Positions 16,002-22,569 of a stretch of DNA of 23,233 nt are shown in pieces. The stretch comes from JBGPIK01 sp041484845 (GTDB lineage Bacteria; Desulfobacterota; Binatia; UBA9968). How positions within the stretch are numbered: the first letter of the stretch is position 1; each line of letters starts with the position of its first letter. The notes under the pieces were generated by a model. It had not been told where the DNA came from. It ran no database searches and was given only the letters and a program-made list of their open reading frames with translations. A program made the position numbers and the translations under genes. The stretch covers positions 1 to 23,233 of the forward strand of contig JBGPIK010000053.1 in the NCBI GenBank assembly GCA_041484845.1. Reading direction: 5' to 3'.

Positions 16002-17003
16002 TTATCGTTGACCGCCGGACCGTCGCTCTTCCTCCAGCCTCTGTAAGAACGACAGATCGAGCATTTCGGCTCCTTTGAGACCCATGGCAGAGAGGTCTTT
16101 ATCGTCGGCAATGACATTCTCAATGGATTTTGCGGTTACCACCGGCAGGCCCGGTGTAACCCGGCTGTATACTTTGACGGTTTCTTCCAACTCTTCGACC
16201 GCGTTCGACCGATAGTATTCACCAAGAAAGCGAGTCACCTTATCGCGATTCTTTTCATCGCGATAAAAGTCCATACCGTCCGCCAGCCCGCGCATGAAGT
16301 TCATCACGGTTTCTCGGTCCGAGCGGATATAGGAGCGTGTGGTCAGGACACCGGAGATGATGTAGGGAAAATCTTGCGTGGCAAAATCGAGCAGCGTCAC
16401 ATACCCGGCCTTGCGCGCCCGCAGCGTAAACGGGGTTTGGAAAAGCGACGCCTGTACCTGACCGGCAGCTAGGGACGCCCATCTTTCTCCGGGTGATCCG
16501 ATGGGGACAACGGTAACGTCTTTTTCAGGATTCAGTCCCAACCGCCGAAGTCCTAGCCGGGCGATGAAATCAGGGCTCGCTCCGAGTTGACTTACCGCGA
16601 TCCTTTTCCCTCTCAGATCATTGGCGCTATGCACCGAGGGAATCGCAACGATAACATAGTCCAGCCGATTACCTACGGCGCCAATAAACGTAATCTCTTT
16701 GGCGCCCCGCGCCCACGCGCGGATGGCGGCGGGGCCGGCGGTCAATTGAATGAACAGCTCTTTCGCCATGAGCGACTGAAGCGCGGTGACGCCTCCCGGA
16801 ATCAACACCGGGTTCAGTTTTAGACCATGTCTTTCAAAAGCACCTGATCGGTAAGCCGCCCAGAAATAACTGCTCGAACCCCCGAAAGGATAGGAGGTCC
16901 TGAGTTCTTTTAGATCTTTTGTCTGGGCCAAGAGAACGCAGGACGTGGCCGCGTAAGCGAGCAGTCCCGCGATGATCGGAATAAACGTAAAGATTGCTCT
17001 CAT
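16002..17003 (-). CDS. ABC transporter substrate-binding protein, NMT1/TauA-like (SBP5)
   Basis: A 333-residue exported receptor. ATG 17003 has GGAGGG 7 nt upstream and opens a signal peptide (MRAIFTFIPIIAGLLAYAAT; cleavage near LLAQ/TKD, or at a weak lipobox ATSC). Family motifs are SSSYFWAAYRSGAFERHGLKLN, the NDLRGKRIAVSQLGASPDF hinge region, EKDVTVVPIGSPGERWASLAAGQ, and a C-terminal LSFLQRLEEERR. It lies downstream of the HCHL-like gene on the same strand, separated by 299 bp of repeats. Its ends are bracketed by direct copies of a repeat of about 40 bp, which may record its movement or duplication. The ligand is unknown. Confidence 0.85.
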   Translation of the reverse strand: MRAIFTFIPIIAGLLAYAATSCVLLAQTKDLKELRTSYPFGGSSSYFWAAYRSGAFERHGLKLNPVLIPGGVTALQSLMAKELFIQLTAGPAAIRAWARGAKEITFIGAVGNRLDYVIVAIPSVHSANDLRGKRIAVSQLGASPDFIARLGLRRLGLNPEKDVTVVPIGSPGERWASLAAGQVQASLFQTPFTLRARKAGYVTLLDFATQDFPYIISGVLTTRSYIRSDRETVMNFMRGLADGMDFYRDEKNRDKVTRFLGEYYRSNAVEELEETVKVYSRVTPGLPVVTAKSIENVIADDKDLSAMGLKGAEMLDLSFLQRLEEERRSGGQR

Positions 17004-17302
17004 GGGCCTACCCTCCGGTCGAGTTTAGCGAAGATTTTCGATCAAAGAGCGCGAAATACCATTCGGCAAAAGATTCGCTCACCACGAAGGCACGAAGAAC
17101 ACGAAGGTTTCGGAGTATTTTCTTACAAACCTTTTCTTAAACTTCGTGACCTTCGTGGTAGAGATTGGCTTCTCTCTTTTGGTTGCGGCTCTGCCGCGCT
17201 GGGCCTTCGTGGTGAGAAAACGCTTGTCCGTAAAAGTATCTCGTGCTCTTCCGCCCTTCGTGGTGAAATATCCGTTCCTGCTTCAGTCGTTTCGATGCAA
17301 AC
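17004..17302. repeat. Repeat cluster built on (ca)CGAAGG / cCTTCGTG(gt)
   Basis: Inverted arms accacgaaggcacgaag (17081-17097) and cttcgtgaccttcgtggt (17142-17159) differ by one inserted base. Further cCTTCGTGGT copies follow at about 17202 and 17258. Between them is the second copy of the ggttgcggctctgccgcgct repeat (17175-17216), whose partner lies at 15901-15943. No gene is supported in this stretch; a 112-codon plus-strand frame across it reads into the antisense of the hydratase gene. Confidence 0.6.
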
Positions 17303-18130
17303 TTAAGATCGTTTCACCGGTTCTAGCCCCGGGCGGAATTTTTTTTCGTCCAGGAACTCGCGCATGCCCCGTGCCCGCGTCTGTTCCGGATCGGCGACAC
17401 GCAGCGCCATGCCCTTCGCTGCCAGGTACTCGAAGGCCTGGGCCATGTTCATGTCCCGCACCGCACGGATCCCTTGTTTGGTGAAGGCCAGAACGGTCGG
17501 GCTTTTCGCGATCAATTCGCGCGCGATCACAACCGTCTCCTCGCGCAGCTTATCCGGTGGTACGGTCAGCGTGGCGATGCCCATCTCGGCCGCCTTGCGC
17601 CCGTCGATGGTGCGCCCGGTCATAGCGTAGAACATGGCGTTTCGGAACGAGACCATGTCGGAGAAGACCTTGCTCACGTTGCCTCCGGGAAGTATGCCCC
17701 AGTTGACCTCCGACAACCCGAACGTCGCATTTTCCGCCGCGATCACAATGTCGCAAGCTGCGAGCGGGGTAAAGGCCCCACCGAAACAATAGCCGTTAAC
17801 CATGGCGATGGTCGGCTTACGTGACCAGGTCAGCATGTCTGTCCAATGGCGGTTGGCCGTAACCGCCCGGAAGCGCGCCACCGGATCCTTATCCGTCTCG
17901 CGAAAATATTGCTTGAGATCCATGCCGGCACTCCAACTGTTGCCGGCACCCGTGAGCACGATCACCTTGGTTGCTTCGTCGGTCTCAAGCTCGAACAGGA
18001 TCTGCTCCATCTCAATGTGGAGCGTCGGATTCATAGCGTTGCGCTTCTCCGGCCGATTAAAGGTAATCCAAGTGATTCCTTCGCCGTCGGTTTCGACGAG
18101 CACACAGCTGTATTCTTTCTTTTTCACCAT
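17303..18130 (-). CDS. Enoyl-CoA hydratase/isomerase family, hydroxycinnamoyl-CoA hydratase-lyase-like
   Basis: A 275-residue crotonase-fold enzyme. Beyond the general motifs it matches the HCHL (feruloyl-CoA hydratase-lyase, vanillin-forming) pattern: NRPEKRNAMNPTL, LTGAGNSWSAGMDLKQYFRE, MVNGYCFGGAFTPLAACDIV, ATFGLSEVNWGILPGG with the catalytic Glu, and a C-terminal FLDEKKFRPGLEPVKR. HCHL hydrates the side-chain double bond of feruloyl- or coumaroyl-CoA and then cleaves it to an aldehyde and acetyl-CoA. One caution is that the region I recall as DYLYAK with Tyr239 in P. fluorescens HCHL reads EYLAAK here, so that tyrosine is Ala. ATG 18130 is chosen because AAGGAGG is 6 nt before it; the ATG at 18136 abuts the ribosome-binding site with no spacer. 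Confidence 0.82.
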   Translation of the reverse strand: MVKKKEYSCVLVETDGEGITWITFNRPEKRNAMNPTLHIEMEQILFELETDEATKVIVLTGAGNSWSAGMDLKQYFRETDKDPVARFRAVTANRHWTDMLTWSRKPTIAMVNGYCFGGAFTPLAACDIVIAAENATFGLSEVNWGILPGGNVSKVFSDMVSFRNAMFYAMTGRTIDGRKAAEMGIATLTVPPDKLREETVVIARELIAKSPTVLAFTKQGIRAVRDMNMAQAFEYLAAKGMALRVADPEQTRARGMREFLDEKKFRPGLEPVKRS

Positions 18131-18351
18131 ATCCATCCTCCTTCAGAAAATTGTCATGCCTCCGGACTTGCCGGCCGGGTCCGTAAACACAGTCGGCGCT
18201 AAGTTAACATGGTCCAATCGATCCGTAGCACAACAGGGCCATCCACCGCCAGATCATTTCTTGTAACTCGCAGCGTTTCGTGCCGCCCGTTCGTACTTAA
18301 TTACAACTTCAGGCCGATCCTAAACTCCCTACGTGCAACTACATCACACAA

Positions 18352-18372
18352 GGTCCTCATTGCAAAAGGACC
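18352..18372. promoter_or_regulatory. Inverted repeat upstream of antitoxin gene
   Basis: GGTCCT (18352-18357) and AGGACC (18367-18372) form a perfect inverted pair 39 bp before the Phd-like start codon. Antitoxins of this class repress their own operons at such palindromes, so it is a plausible operator. The rest of the 18131-18411 gap has no other clear signal. Confidence 0.35.
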
Positions 18373-18411
18373 GATGCAAGACTAAGTGTGGTGTTGATCC
18401 AGGAGTCTCAA

Positions 18412-18687
18412 ATGAAATACTCCGACCAAATCAAACCCATCAGTGATTTAAAGGCCAATACCGCCGAAATCCTGCGCCACCTCGCCAAACACCGGGAGCC
18501 GCTTGTCATTACCCGGAACGGCGTGGCCAAGGCTGTCATTCAAGATATCGCCTCGTACGAGCAAACGCAGGAAACGATGGCGCTACTGAAGATTCTCGCC
18601 TTAGGCAACCGCCAGATTGAGGAAGGCAAGGTTATACCGGCTCACGCCGCTATCAAGCGGCTTAGGGAATCCAAGGCGCGCGACTGA
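18412..18687 (+). CDS. Type II antitoxin, Phd/YefM family
   Basis: A 91-residue antitoxin with the typical N-terminal DNA-binding segment (SDLKANTAEILRHLAKHREPLVITRNGVAKAVI). Its C-terminal helical tail (EETMALLKILALG..., then KVIPAHAAIKRLRESKARD) would wrap the toxin. ATG 18412 has AGGAG 6 nt upstream; an in-frame start at 18388 is less likely. Its TGA shares a base with the toxin's ATG (TGATG), the standard coupling. It would neutralise the partner and repress the operon. The frame is intact although the toxin frame is broken. Confidence 0.85.
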   Translation: MKYSDQIKPISDLKANTAEILRHLAKHREPLVITRNGVAKAVIQDIASYEQTQETMALLKILALGNRQIEEGKVIPAHAAIKRLRESKARD

Positions 18688-19013
18688 TGCGCTTCGAAGT
18701 GCTGCTGACCGATGACGCGAACCGCGATCTCTAAGACATTTACAGCTACGTTGCCGAACATGACGCCCCTGGAAAAGCCGAGGACCTACTCGACGGCATT
18801 GAAAAGGTGATCGAGAGCCTTGCTACTCATCCGGAACGCGGTTCCTATCCCAAAGAGATCTCCGCCCTCGGCAGTCGCGAGTACCGCCAGAGGTTTTATA
18901 AGCCGTACCGGATCATCTACCGCGTCATCGGCAAACGGGTCTACATCTACTTGATCGCGGACGGCCGCCGCGACTTTCAAACCCTCTTAGCGCGGCGATT
19001 GCTTAGCGCATAA
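18687..19013 (+). pseudogene. RelE/ParE-family toxin interrupted by a nonsense codon
   Basis: ATG 18687 overlaps the antitoxin stop. Codon 16 is TAA (18732-18734), after which the same frame continues without another stop to 19011-19013. The conceptual 108-codon product reads MRFEVLLTDDANRDL-stop-DIYSYVAEHD, then GIEKVIESLATHPERGSYPK, REYRQRFYKPYRIIYRV and YIYLIADGRRDF, a complete RelE/ParE fold. Homologues normally have an acidic residue at this point (DLEDI), so GAA or GAG to TAA is the simplest explanation. A restart at GTG 18807 would lose the first helix. The toxin is therefore probably inactive. Confidence 0.8.
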
Positions 19014-19218
19014 CGAATGGTCGCGGCAATTTGCTTTCGAAACACCATCAAAGCGACGGCAAAAAGCGGATAGAAAGATTGTCAAGACAGTCGTGCCTGA
19101 CCATCCCCGCCGATTCCCCTAGAAAAGAAACCCAGACCCGCTGACTGGTCCGCCTCAGGCAAATCTCGCAGGATTGGGTCGTCGGAGAATACAGTTCAAT
19201 CCTGGGATCGCCGCGTGA
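19014..19218. other. Intergenic segment, 3' flank of a decayed gene
   Basis: No gene is supported here. The last 40 bp (ggagaatacagttcaatcct, then atcgccgcgtg) match the segment at about 20201-20233, the 3' flank of the related pseudogene at 20235. aggattg (19170-19176) and caatcct (19197-19203) form an inverted pair that may be a remnant stem-loop. Confidence 0.45.
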
Positions 19219-19385
19219 TCACTTGATCACCCTGTCCGCTCTTGCCAACACATTCGGCGGGTTCGTGAGTCCGATCTACTTGGCTGTCTTTAGAATGATG
19301 ATCAGCTCAAATTTCGTCGGCTGCTCCACCGGGAGATCGGCAGGCTTGGCACCTTTTCGAATGTTTCCCAAATACTTATCAGCGA
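19219..19385 (-). pseudogene. COG2984 (ABC_sub_bind) substrate-binding protein, C-terminal remnant
   Basis: The minus strand reads GNIRKGAKPADLPVEQPTKF, then ELIIILKTAK-stop-IGLTNPPNVLARADRVIK-stop. This is the conserved C-terminal end of ABC_sub_bind (PF04392) periplasmic proteins, with an in-frame TAG where a Gln or Lys is usual. Only about 50 of about 325 residues are left. It is a paralogue of the longer remnant at 20235-20981, and both share their 3' flanking sequence. The rest of the gap up to 19481 holds the promoter region of the next gene. Confidence 0.72.
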
Positions 19386-19421
19386 GCCGGCTTTGGTTGT
19401 TAGCTTTTGTAAGGCCGCGAC

Positions 19422-19461
19422 GTCTAAGTCTATAAGGGTACGTTTAGACTTCTGCGTCTAA
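19422..19461. promoter_or_regulatory. Repeated GTCTAA / TTAGAC boxes upstream of the Tyr-rich protein gene
   Basis: GTCTAA (19422-19427) is followed by a near copy GTCTAT (19429-19434), then a perfect inverted pair TTAGAC (19444-19449) and GTCTAA (19456-19461) with a 6-nt spacer. The cluster lies 21-60 bp before ATG 19482, a typical operator position. No matching regulator gene is in the window. Confidence 0.35.
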
Positions 19462-19481
19462 TAAGCAGAGGAGGAGATCAT

Positions 19482-20042
19482 ATGGTTAAGTCACTAAAAC
19501 TCGACAGCTTCAATTCCATCTTATTCCTGGTGATTGCGGTAGCATCGCTAACTCTGGGCAGCGCTAGAGTGTCTTGGGCCGATTCATACGGTCAGGAGAT
19601 GCAAGAATATCATCGTTTCTTGCGCAACCATACAAGAATCGCTGCGGATCTGGAGCGTGATCCATCGCTTGCGAGTAACCCCCGCTATCTGAGTGAGCAC
19701 GACACCTTGAGACAATTTCTGCACAATCACCCGCAGGTGCAGCGACAGCTCGCGGGCTATCGCGGCCCGGGTAGTCGGCAAACGTACTATTACTACCCTG
19801 ATCAAGAAGTCTATTATTACCCAAGAGATCAGAGGTATTACTGGCGTGACCGCGACGAGTGGAGAAATGGGCCTCAACCTCCTCCACGATTTACTTTGAA
19901 CGACCGTCAGAGAGTAAGGTTCGAATCGGATCATGACCCGCACACCGAGCACGAAAGAATCAAAAAGCAGTACCCGCGGGGGCATTATGACAGACAAGAT
20001 CAGCAACAGCAGAGGAACGACGACCGAAGAGACAACAGATAG
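19482..20042 (+). CDS. Secreted Tyr/Arg-rich protein with helical HP-type repeat
   Basis: A 186-residue exported protein. GAGGAG precedes ATG 19482 and a signal peptide runs to about VSWA/DS. Residues about 40-95 contain two related helical units, EYHRFLRNHTRIAADLERDP and LRQFLHNHPQVQRQL, matching the FLxxHPxIxxxLxxxP pattern of small exported proteins of unknown function. A Tyr-rich section follows (TYYYYPDQEVYYYPRDQRYYW), then a strongly charged, Gln/Arg/Asp-rich tail likely to be disordered. It is probably an envelope protein. I do not recognise a named family. It sits between two decayed COG2984 genes yet its frame is intact. Confidence 0.7.
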   Translation: MVKSLKLDSFNSILFLVIAVASLTLGSARVSWADSYGQEMQEYHRFLRNHTRIAADLERDPSLASNPRYLSEHDTLRQFLHNHPQVQRQLAGYRGPGSRQTYYYYPDQEVYYYPRDQRYYWRDRDEWRNGPQPPPRFTLNDRQRVRFESDHDPHTEHERIKKQYPRGHYDRQDQQQQRNDDRRDNR

Positions 20043-20234
20043 CGAAGGCACTACTGACGATATCCGGCACCAATGTCATGCGTCCACAAGCGAGTGAAAG
20101 GCATCCTAGGCGGGGCGGCCATCTGTCTGCCCCCGAGCGTCTGAAGGGGACGGGACGGCGAGATTATCGCTTGCCCGTACTCAGCGATATTGAATCGGCG
20201 GAGAATGCAGTTCAATCCTAGCATCGCCGCGTGG

Positions 20235-20981
20235 TTACCTGATCACCTTATCCGCCCGCACCAGCACGTTGGGCGGAATCGTTAGGCCGATCTGCTTAGC
20301 GGTTTTCAGATTGATCACCAGCTCGAACTTCGTCGGCTGTTCTACCGGCAGGTCAGCGGGTTTAGCGCCCTTCAGAATCTAATGAACGTAAGTGGCAGAA
20401 CGGCGGAATAGATCCGCAAGGCTTACTCCATAGGACATCAATCCGCCAGCCTCCGGAAAATCACGCCAGCCGTACATCACCGGCAGCCGGTGCTTTGCTG
20501 CTAGCGGGATGATCTGCTGTCGATACGGAATGTAGGATGAGTTTGGCGGAACCATAGCCGCATTGATGCGGTCTTGAACCACTGCGGCAAATGCCTTCTC
20601 AAAATCCTCCGGACCTTTCATCCCAAGAAGTTTCACTGTCAAGCCCAATTTCGGCGCGATCGATTGCAGGTTTTTTAAACTGATCATCTCTGTCGAATTG
20701 CCCGGATTTGCAAGGAAAGCAACACGGGTTATTGTTGGGACGGCTTCCTTGAATAGTTCCAACCGTTTGCCGATTACGTCTGTGCCCAGAAAGGACAGCC
20801 CGGTGACATTGCCGCCGGGTCGCGCCAGGCTGGGAACAAGACCGGACCCCCCAGCATCACCCGTTGTCGCCATAACAATGGGAATCGTGCTCGTTGCGTT
20901 CTTAGCAGCTTGGGCAGCGGGAGTGCCCTGCGTGACAATAATATCTACTTTTAGATTGACCATCTCGGACGCGAGTTCACC
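20235..20981 (-). pseudogene. COG2984 (ABC_sub_bind) substrate-binding protein, truncated and interrupted
   Basis: In frame on the minus strand this reads ELASEMVNLKVDIIVTQGTP, PIVMATTGDAGGSGLVPSLA, RPGGNVTGLSFLGTDVIGKR, AAKHRLPVMYGWRDFPEAGG and LMSYGVSLADLFRRSATYVH. A TAG follows (20379-20381), then ILKGAKPADLPVEQPTKFEL, VINLKTAKQIGLTIPPNVL and VRADKVIR with a stop at 20235-20237. Homologues read YVDKILKGAKP, so AAG to TAG is the likely lesion. Upstream of the ELASEM segment an in-frame TAA occurs and the usual first 75-90 residues with the signal peptide are missing. The gene is dead in two ways. Family members bind small amino-acid-like or unknown ligands. Confidence 0.82.
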
Positions 20982-21052
20982 TTAACGTTGCATAAATTTC
21001 GGGTTCAGACAGTTCGAGCCACGTAATAGAGGAATGGGAAAAGGGGTCGAGT

Positions 21053-21229
21053 CCGCTTTTAGCTTATAACAACCGCCTCTTCAATTCTCCGCGCCCTGCC
21101 AGCGTTCCTTATGCACCGCCACGTTGGCTTTCATCCTTAGACATGAGGAGGTAACCGATGGGGTTTTCTCGCCCCATCACCTTTCTATCTCGGTGTGCTG
21201 ACGGTCTAAAAAAAGAGTGGGAACGCTAT
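21053..21229. repeat. Direct repeat copy A (177 bp)
   Basis: This runs from ccgcttttagcttataac to agtgggaacgctat and matches 22148-22326 with about 13 differences (about 93% identity by eye). It contains gatgggg-ttttctcg-ccccatc, a perfect 7-bp hairpin, and ends in a taaaaaaagagtgggaacgctat tail reminiscent of REP-type elements. It has no convincing reading frame. The remainder of the 20982-21341 gap shows nothing else. Confidence 0.8.
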
Positions 21230-21341
21230 TTGGATGTGTGAAGAAGCGCTGTTCCGCGCGAATTCAATCCAGTTTTGCGGATGTTCCATTGGCCACAACC
21301 GTATAAGAGCTAAGAGCGAATGGGTGGCCCCTGCTATTTGA

Positions 21342-21743
21342 CTAATCCCAAACCGTCTCCACCCATTTGCCTTCATCAATGACTTCATCTGCCGTGATAA
21401 GGGGATGGCCAAGATGACGAGCGGTCGCGACAATCATCCGGTCTGCAGGGTCGCGGATTGCGTGAAGCGCGACAGCTTCGAGCAGAATCTCGATAGTATA
21501 CGATTGAATCTGAAAGTTCGGAGCGCGATCCAACTCCTCGGCCCAACGGCGAAAGGGAACAGTAAGCCTGACGATTCTTTTTTCCACCAAACGGGCGGTC
21601 TCTTCAAGAACGAGGATCGGGACGATGATCGAGTGTTGCCCTCTCTCCGCGCCTTGGAAAATCCGCCGCGCTTGTTTACCCAGCCGCCGTTTTCTGTCGG
21701 TTGCTAGAAAGATCAGAGGATGGGTGTCCGTGACGTAAATCAC
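21342..21743 (-). CDS. VapC-type PIN-domain toxin
   Basis: A 133-residue PIN-domain ribonuclease of a type II toxin-antitoxin pair. The metal-binding acidic residues are in place: Asp6 (MIYVTDTHPL), Glu47 (ILVLEETA), Asp98/Asp101 (RDPADRMIVATA) and Asp119 (PLITADE). VapC toxins cut specific RNAs, often tRNA. The start is GTG at 21743, which overlaps the antitoxin stop by 4 bases (GTGA), the normal coupling. The frame is intact, unlike the toxin at 18687. Confidence 0.86.
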   Translation of the reverse strand: MIYVTDTHPLIFLATDRKRRLGKQARRIFQGAERGQHSIIVPILVLEETARLVEKRIVRLTVPFRRWAEELDRAPNFQIQSYTIEILLEAVALHAIRDPADRMIVATARHLGHPLITADEVIDEGKWVETVWD

Positions 21744-22039
21744 TTGAGGGCTAAGATAACTCTTTCAAACGACTTTTCTCTTTCTTGCTTTAACTCGTTC
21801 AACGCTTGGTCGAGATCTCCAACAAGCTTCATGCTGCCTGTCAGCTTAAGAGGGGTCTGTTTCACCGTGCGCCGATAATGCGCAAGTTCTTCTTCCACTC
21901 TACTGTGCCACTCGGCATCGACCAATACGGCCTTCACCTTGGATCGTTGCGCTATGGCGACCGGGCCTTTTCCTTTGTCAACCGCTGCCACTAAGCTGCT
22001 AAGCTTAGCTCGCGCCTCACTTAAAGAAAGTTGCTTCAT
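21740..22039 (-). CDS. Type II antitoxin, Phd/YefM family, partner of VapC-type toxin
   Basis: A 99-residue antitoxin. The N-terminal Phd fold is clear (MKQLSLSEARAKLSSLVAAV, then GPVAIAQRSKVKAVLVDAEW), followed by a long helical tail (EEELAHYRRTVKQ, then QALNELKQEREKSFERVIL) for toxin binding. ATG 22039 is preferred, with GGAG 8 nt upstream; an in-frame GTG at 22066 lies inside the presumed operator. Pairing Phd-type antitoxin with PIN toxin is a common hybrid arrangement. The gene precedes the toxin and would repress their shared promoter. Confidence 0.85.
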   Translation of the reverse strand: MKQLSLSEARAKLSSLVAAVDKGKGPVAIAQRSKVKAVLVDAEWHSRVEEELAHYRRTVKQTPLKLTGSMKLVGDLDQALNELKQEREKSFERVILALK

Positions 22040-22058
22040 TTTGTTAGCTCCGTCAAAT

Positions 22059-22098
22059 TTGTACACTTACTTGTACAATATCGACGATATTCAGTCAA
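22059..22098 (-). promoter_or_regulatory. Promoter and palindromic operator of the Phd/VapC-like module
   Basis: On the minus strand TTGACT (22098-22093) and TACAAG (22075-22070) are spaced by 17 bp, a fair sigma70 promoter. Overlapping it is a perfect 15-bp palindrome aatatcg-a-cgatatt (22077-22091), and two TTGTACA boxes (22059-22065 and 22071-22078, the latter a full TTGTACAA palindrome) with 12-bp periodicity. The arrangement fits autorepression by the antitoxin. Confidence 0.55.
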
Positions 22099-22147
22099 TC
22101 TGGGTCTCTATGGCCGCTTAAGCTTGAAAACCCACGGGAGAAGGGGG

Positions 22148-22326
22148 CCGCTTTTAGCTCATAACAACCGCCTTTTCAATTCTCCGCGCGCCCTGCCAGC
22201 GTTCCTTATGCACCGCCACCTTGGCTTTCATCCTTAAACATGCCGAGGTGACCGATGAGGTTTTCTAACCCCATCACCTTTCTATCTCGCTGTGCTGACG
22301 GTCTAAAAAAAGAGTGGGGACGCTAT
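22148..22326. repeat. Direct repeat copy B (179 bp)
   Basis: This is the second copy of the 21053-21229 repeat, in the same orientation. The two copies flank the Phd/VapC-like module. It contains a 2-bp insertion (gcgcg for gcg) and has one mismatch in the internal hairpin (gatgagg against ccccatc). Confidence 0.8.
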
Positions 22327-22569
22327 CATTCGTTGCATAAGTATATGCACTAGACCTCAAATAAGCGCCAAGGGAACAGAGTACTCGCCGGTAGGATCCA
22401 GGCGACTCCTTGGCGGTTCGTAAGTACTCACTGGAACGTGTTTGTATTGCAAAAGGGCGGCGTTTGGGCGCGAGAGTATGATGGGCTGAGGTTGAGGGCT
22501 GATTTTGGACGCAACTCTGCCTGCGCGAAAGGCGCCGGAGATGACCTTTGACGATTTTTTCGCAGTCTC
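22327..22569. other. Noncoding segment beside the transposase, possibly the IS end
   Basis: It contains a hairpin TGCATA-AGTA-TATGCA (22334-22349). Just after it, CCTCAAATAAGCGCC (22355-22369) could be the terminal repeat of the insertion sequence, since IS1380 ends often begin with CC and lie a few hundred bases from the transposase stop. The other end is outside the window, so this is not proven. No gene is supported here. Confidence 0.3.

Noticed and set aside
17081..17160. CRISPR-like array of CACGAAGG repeats
   Set aside because: The units are short, irregularly spaced and partly inverted, without equal-length spacers, and no cas gene is present.
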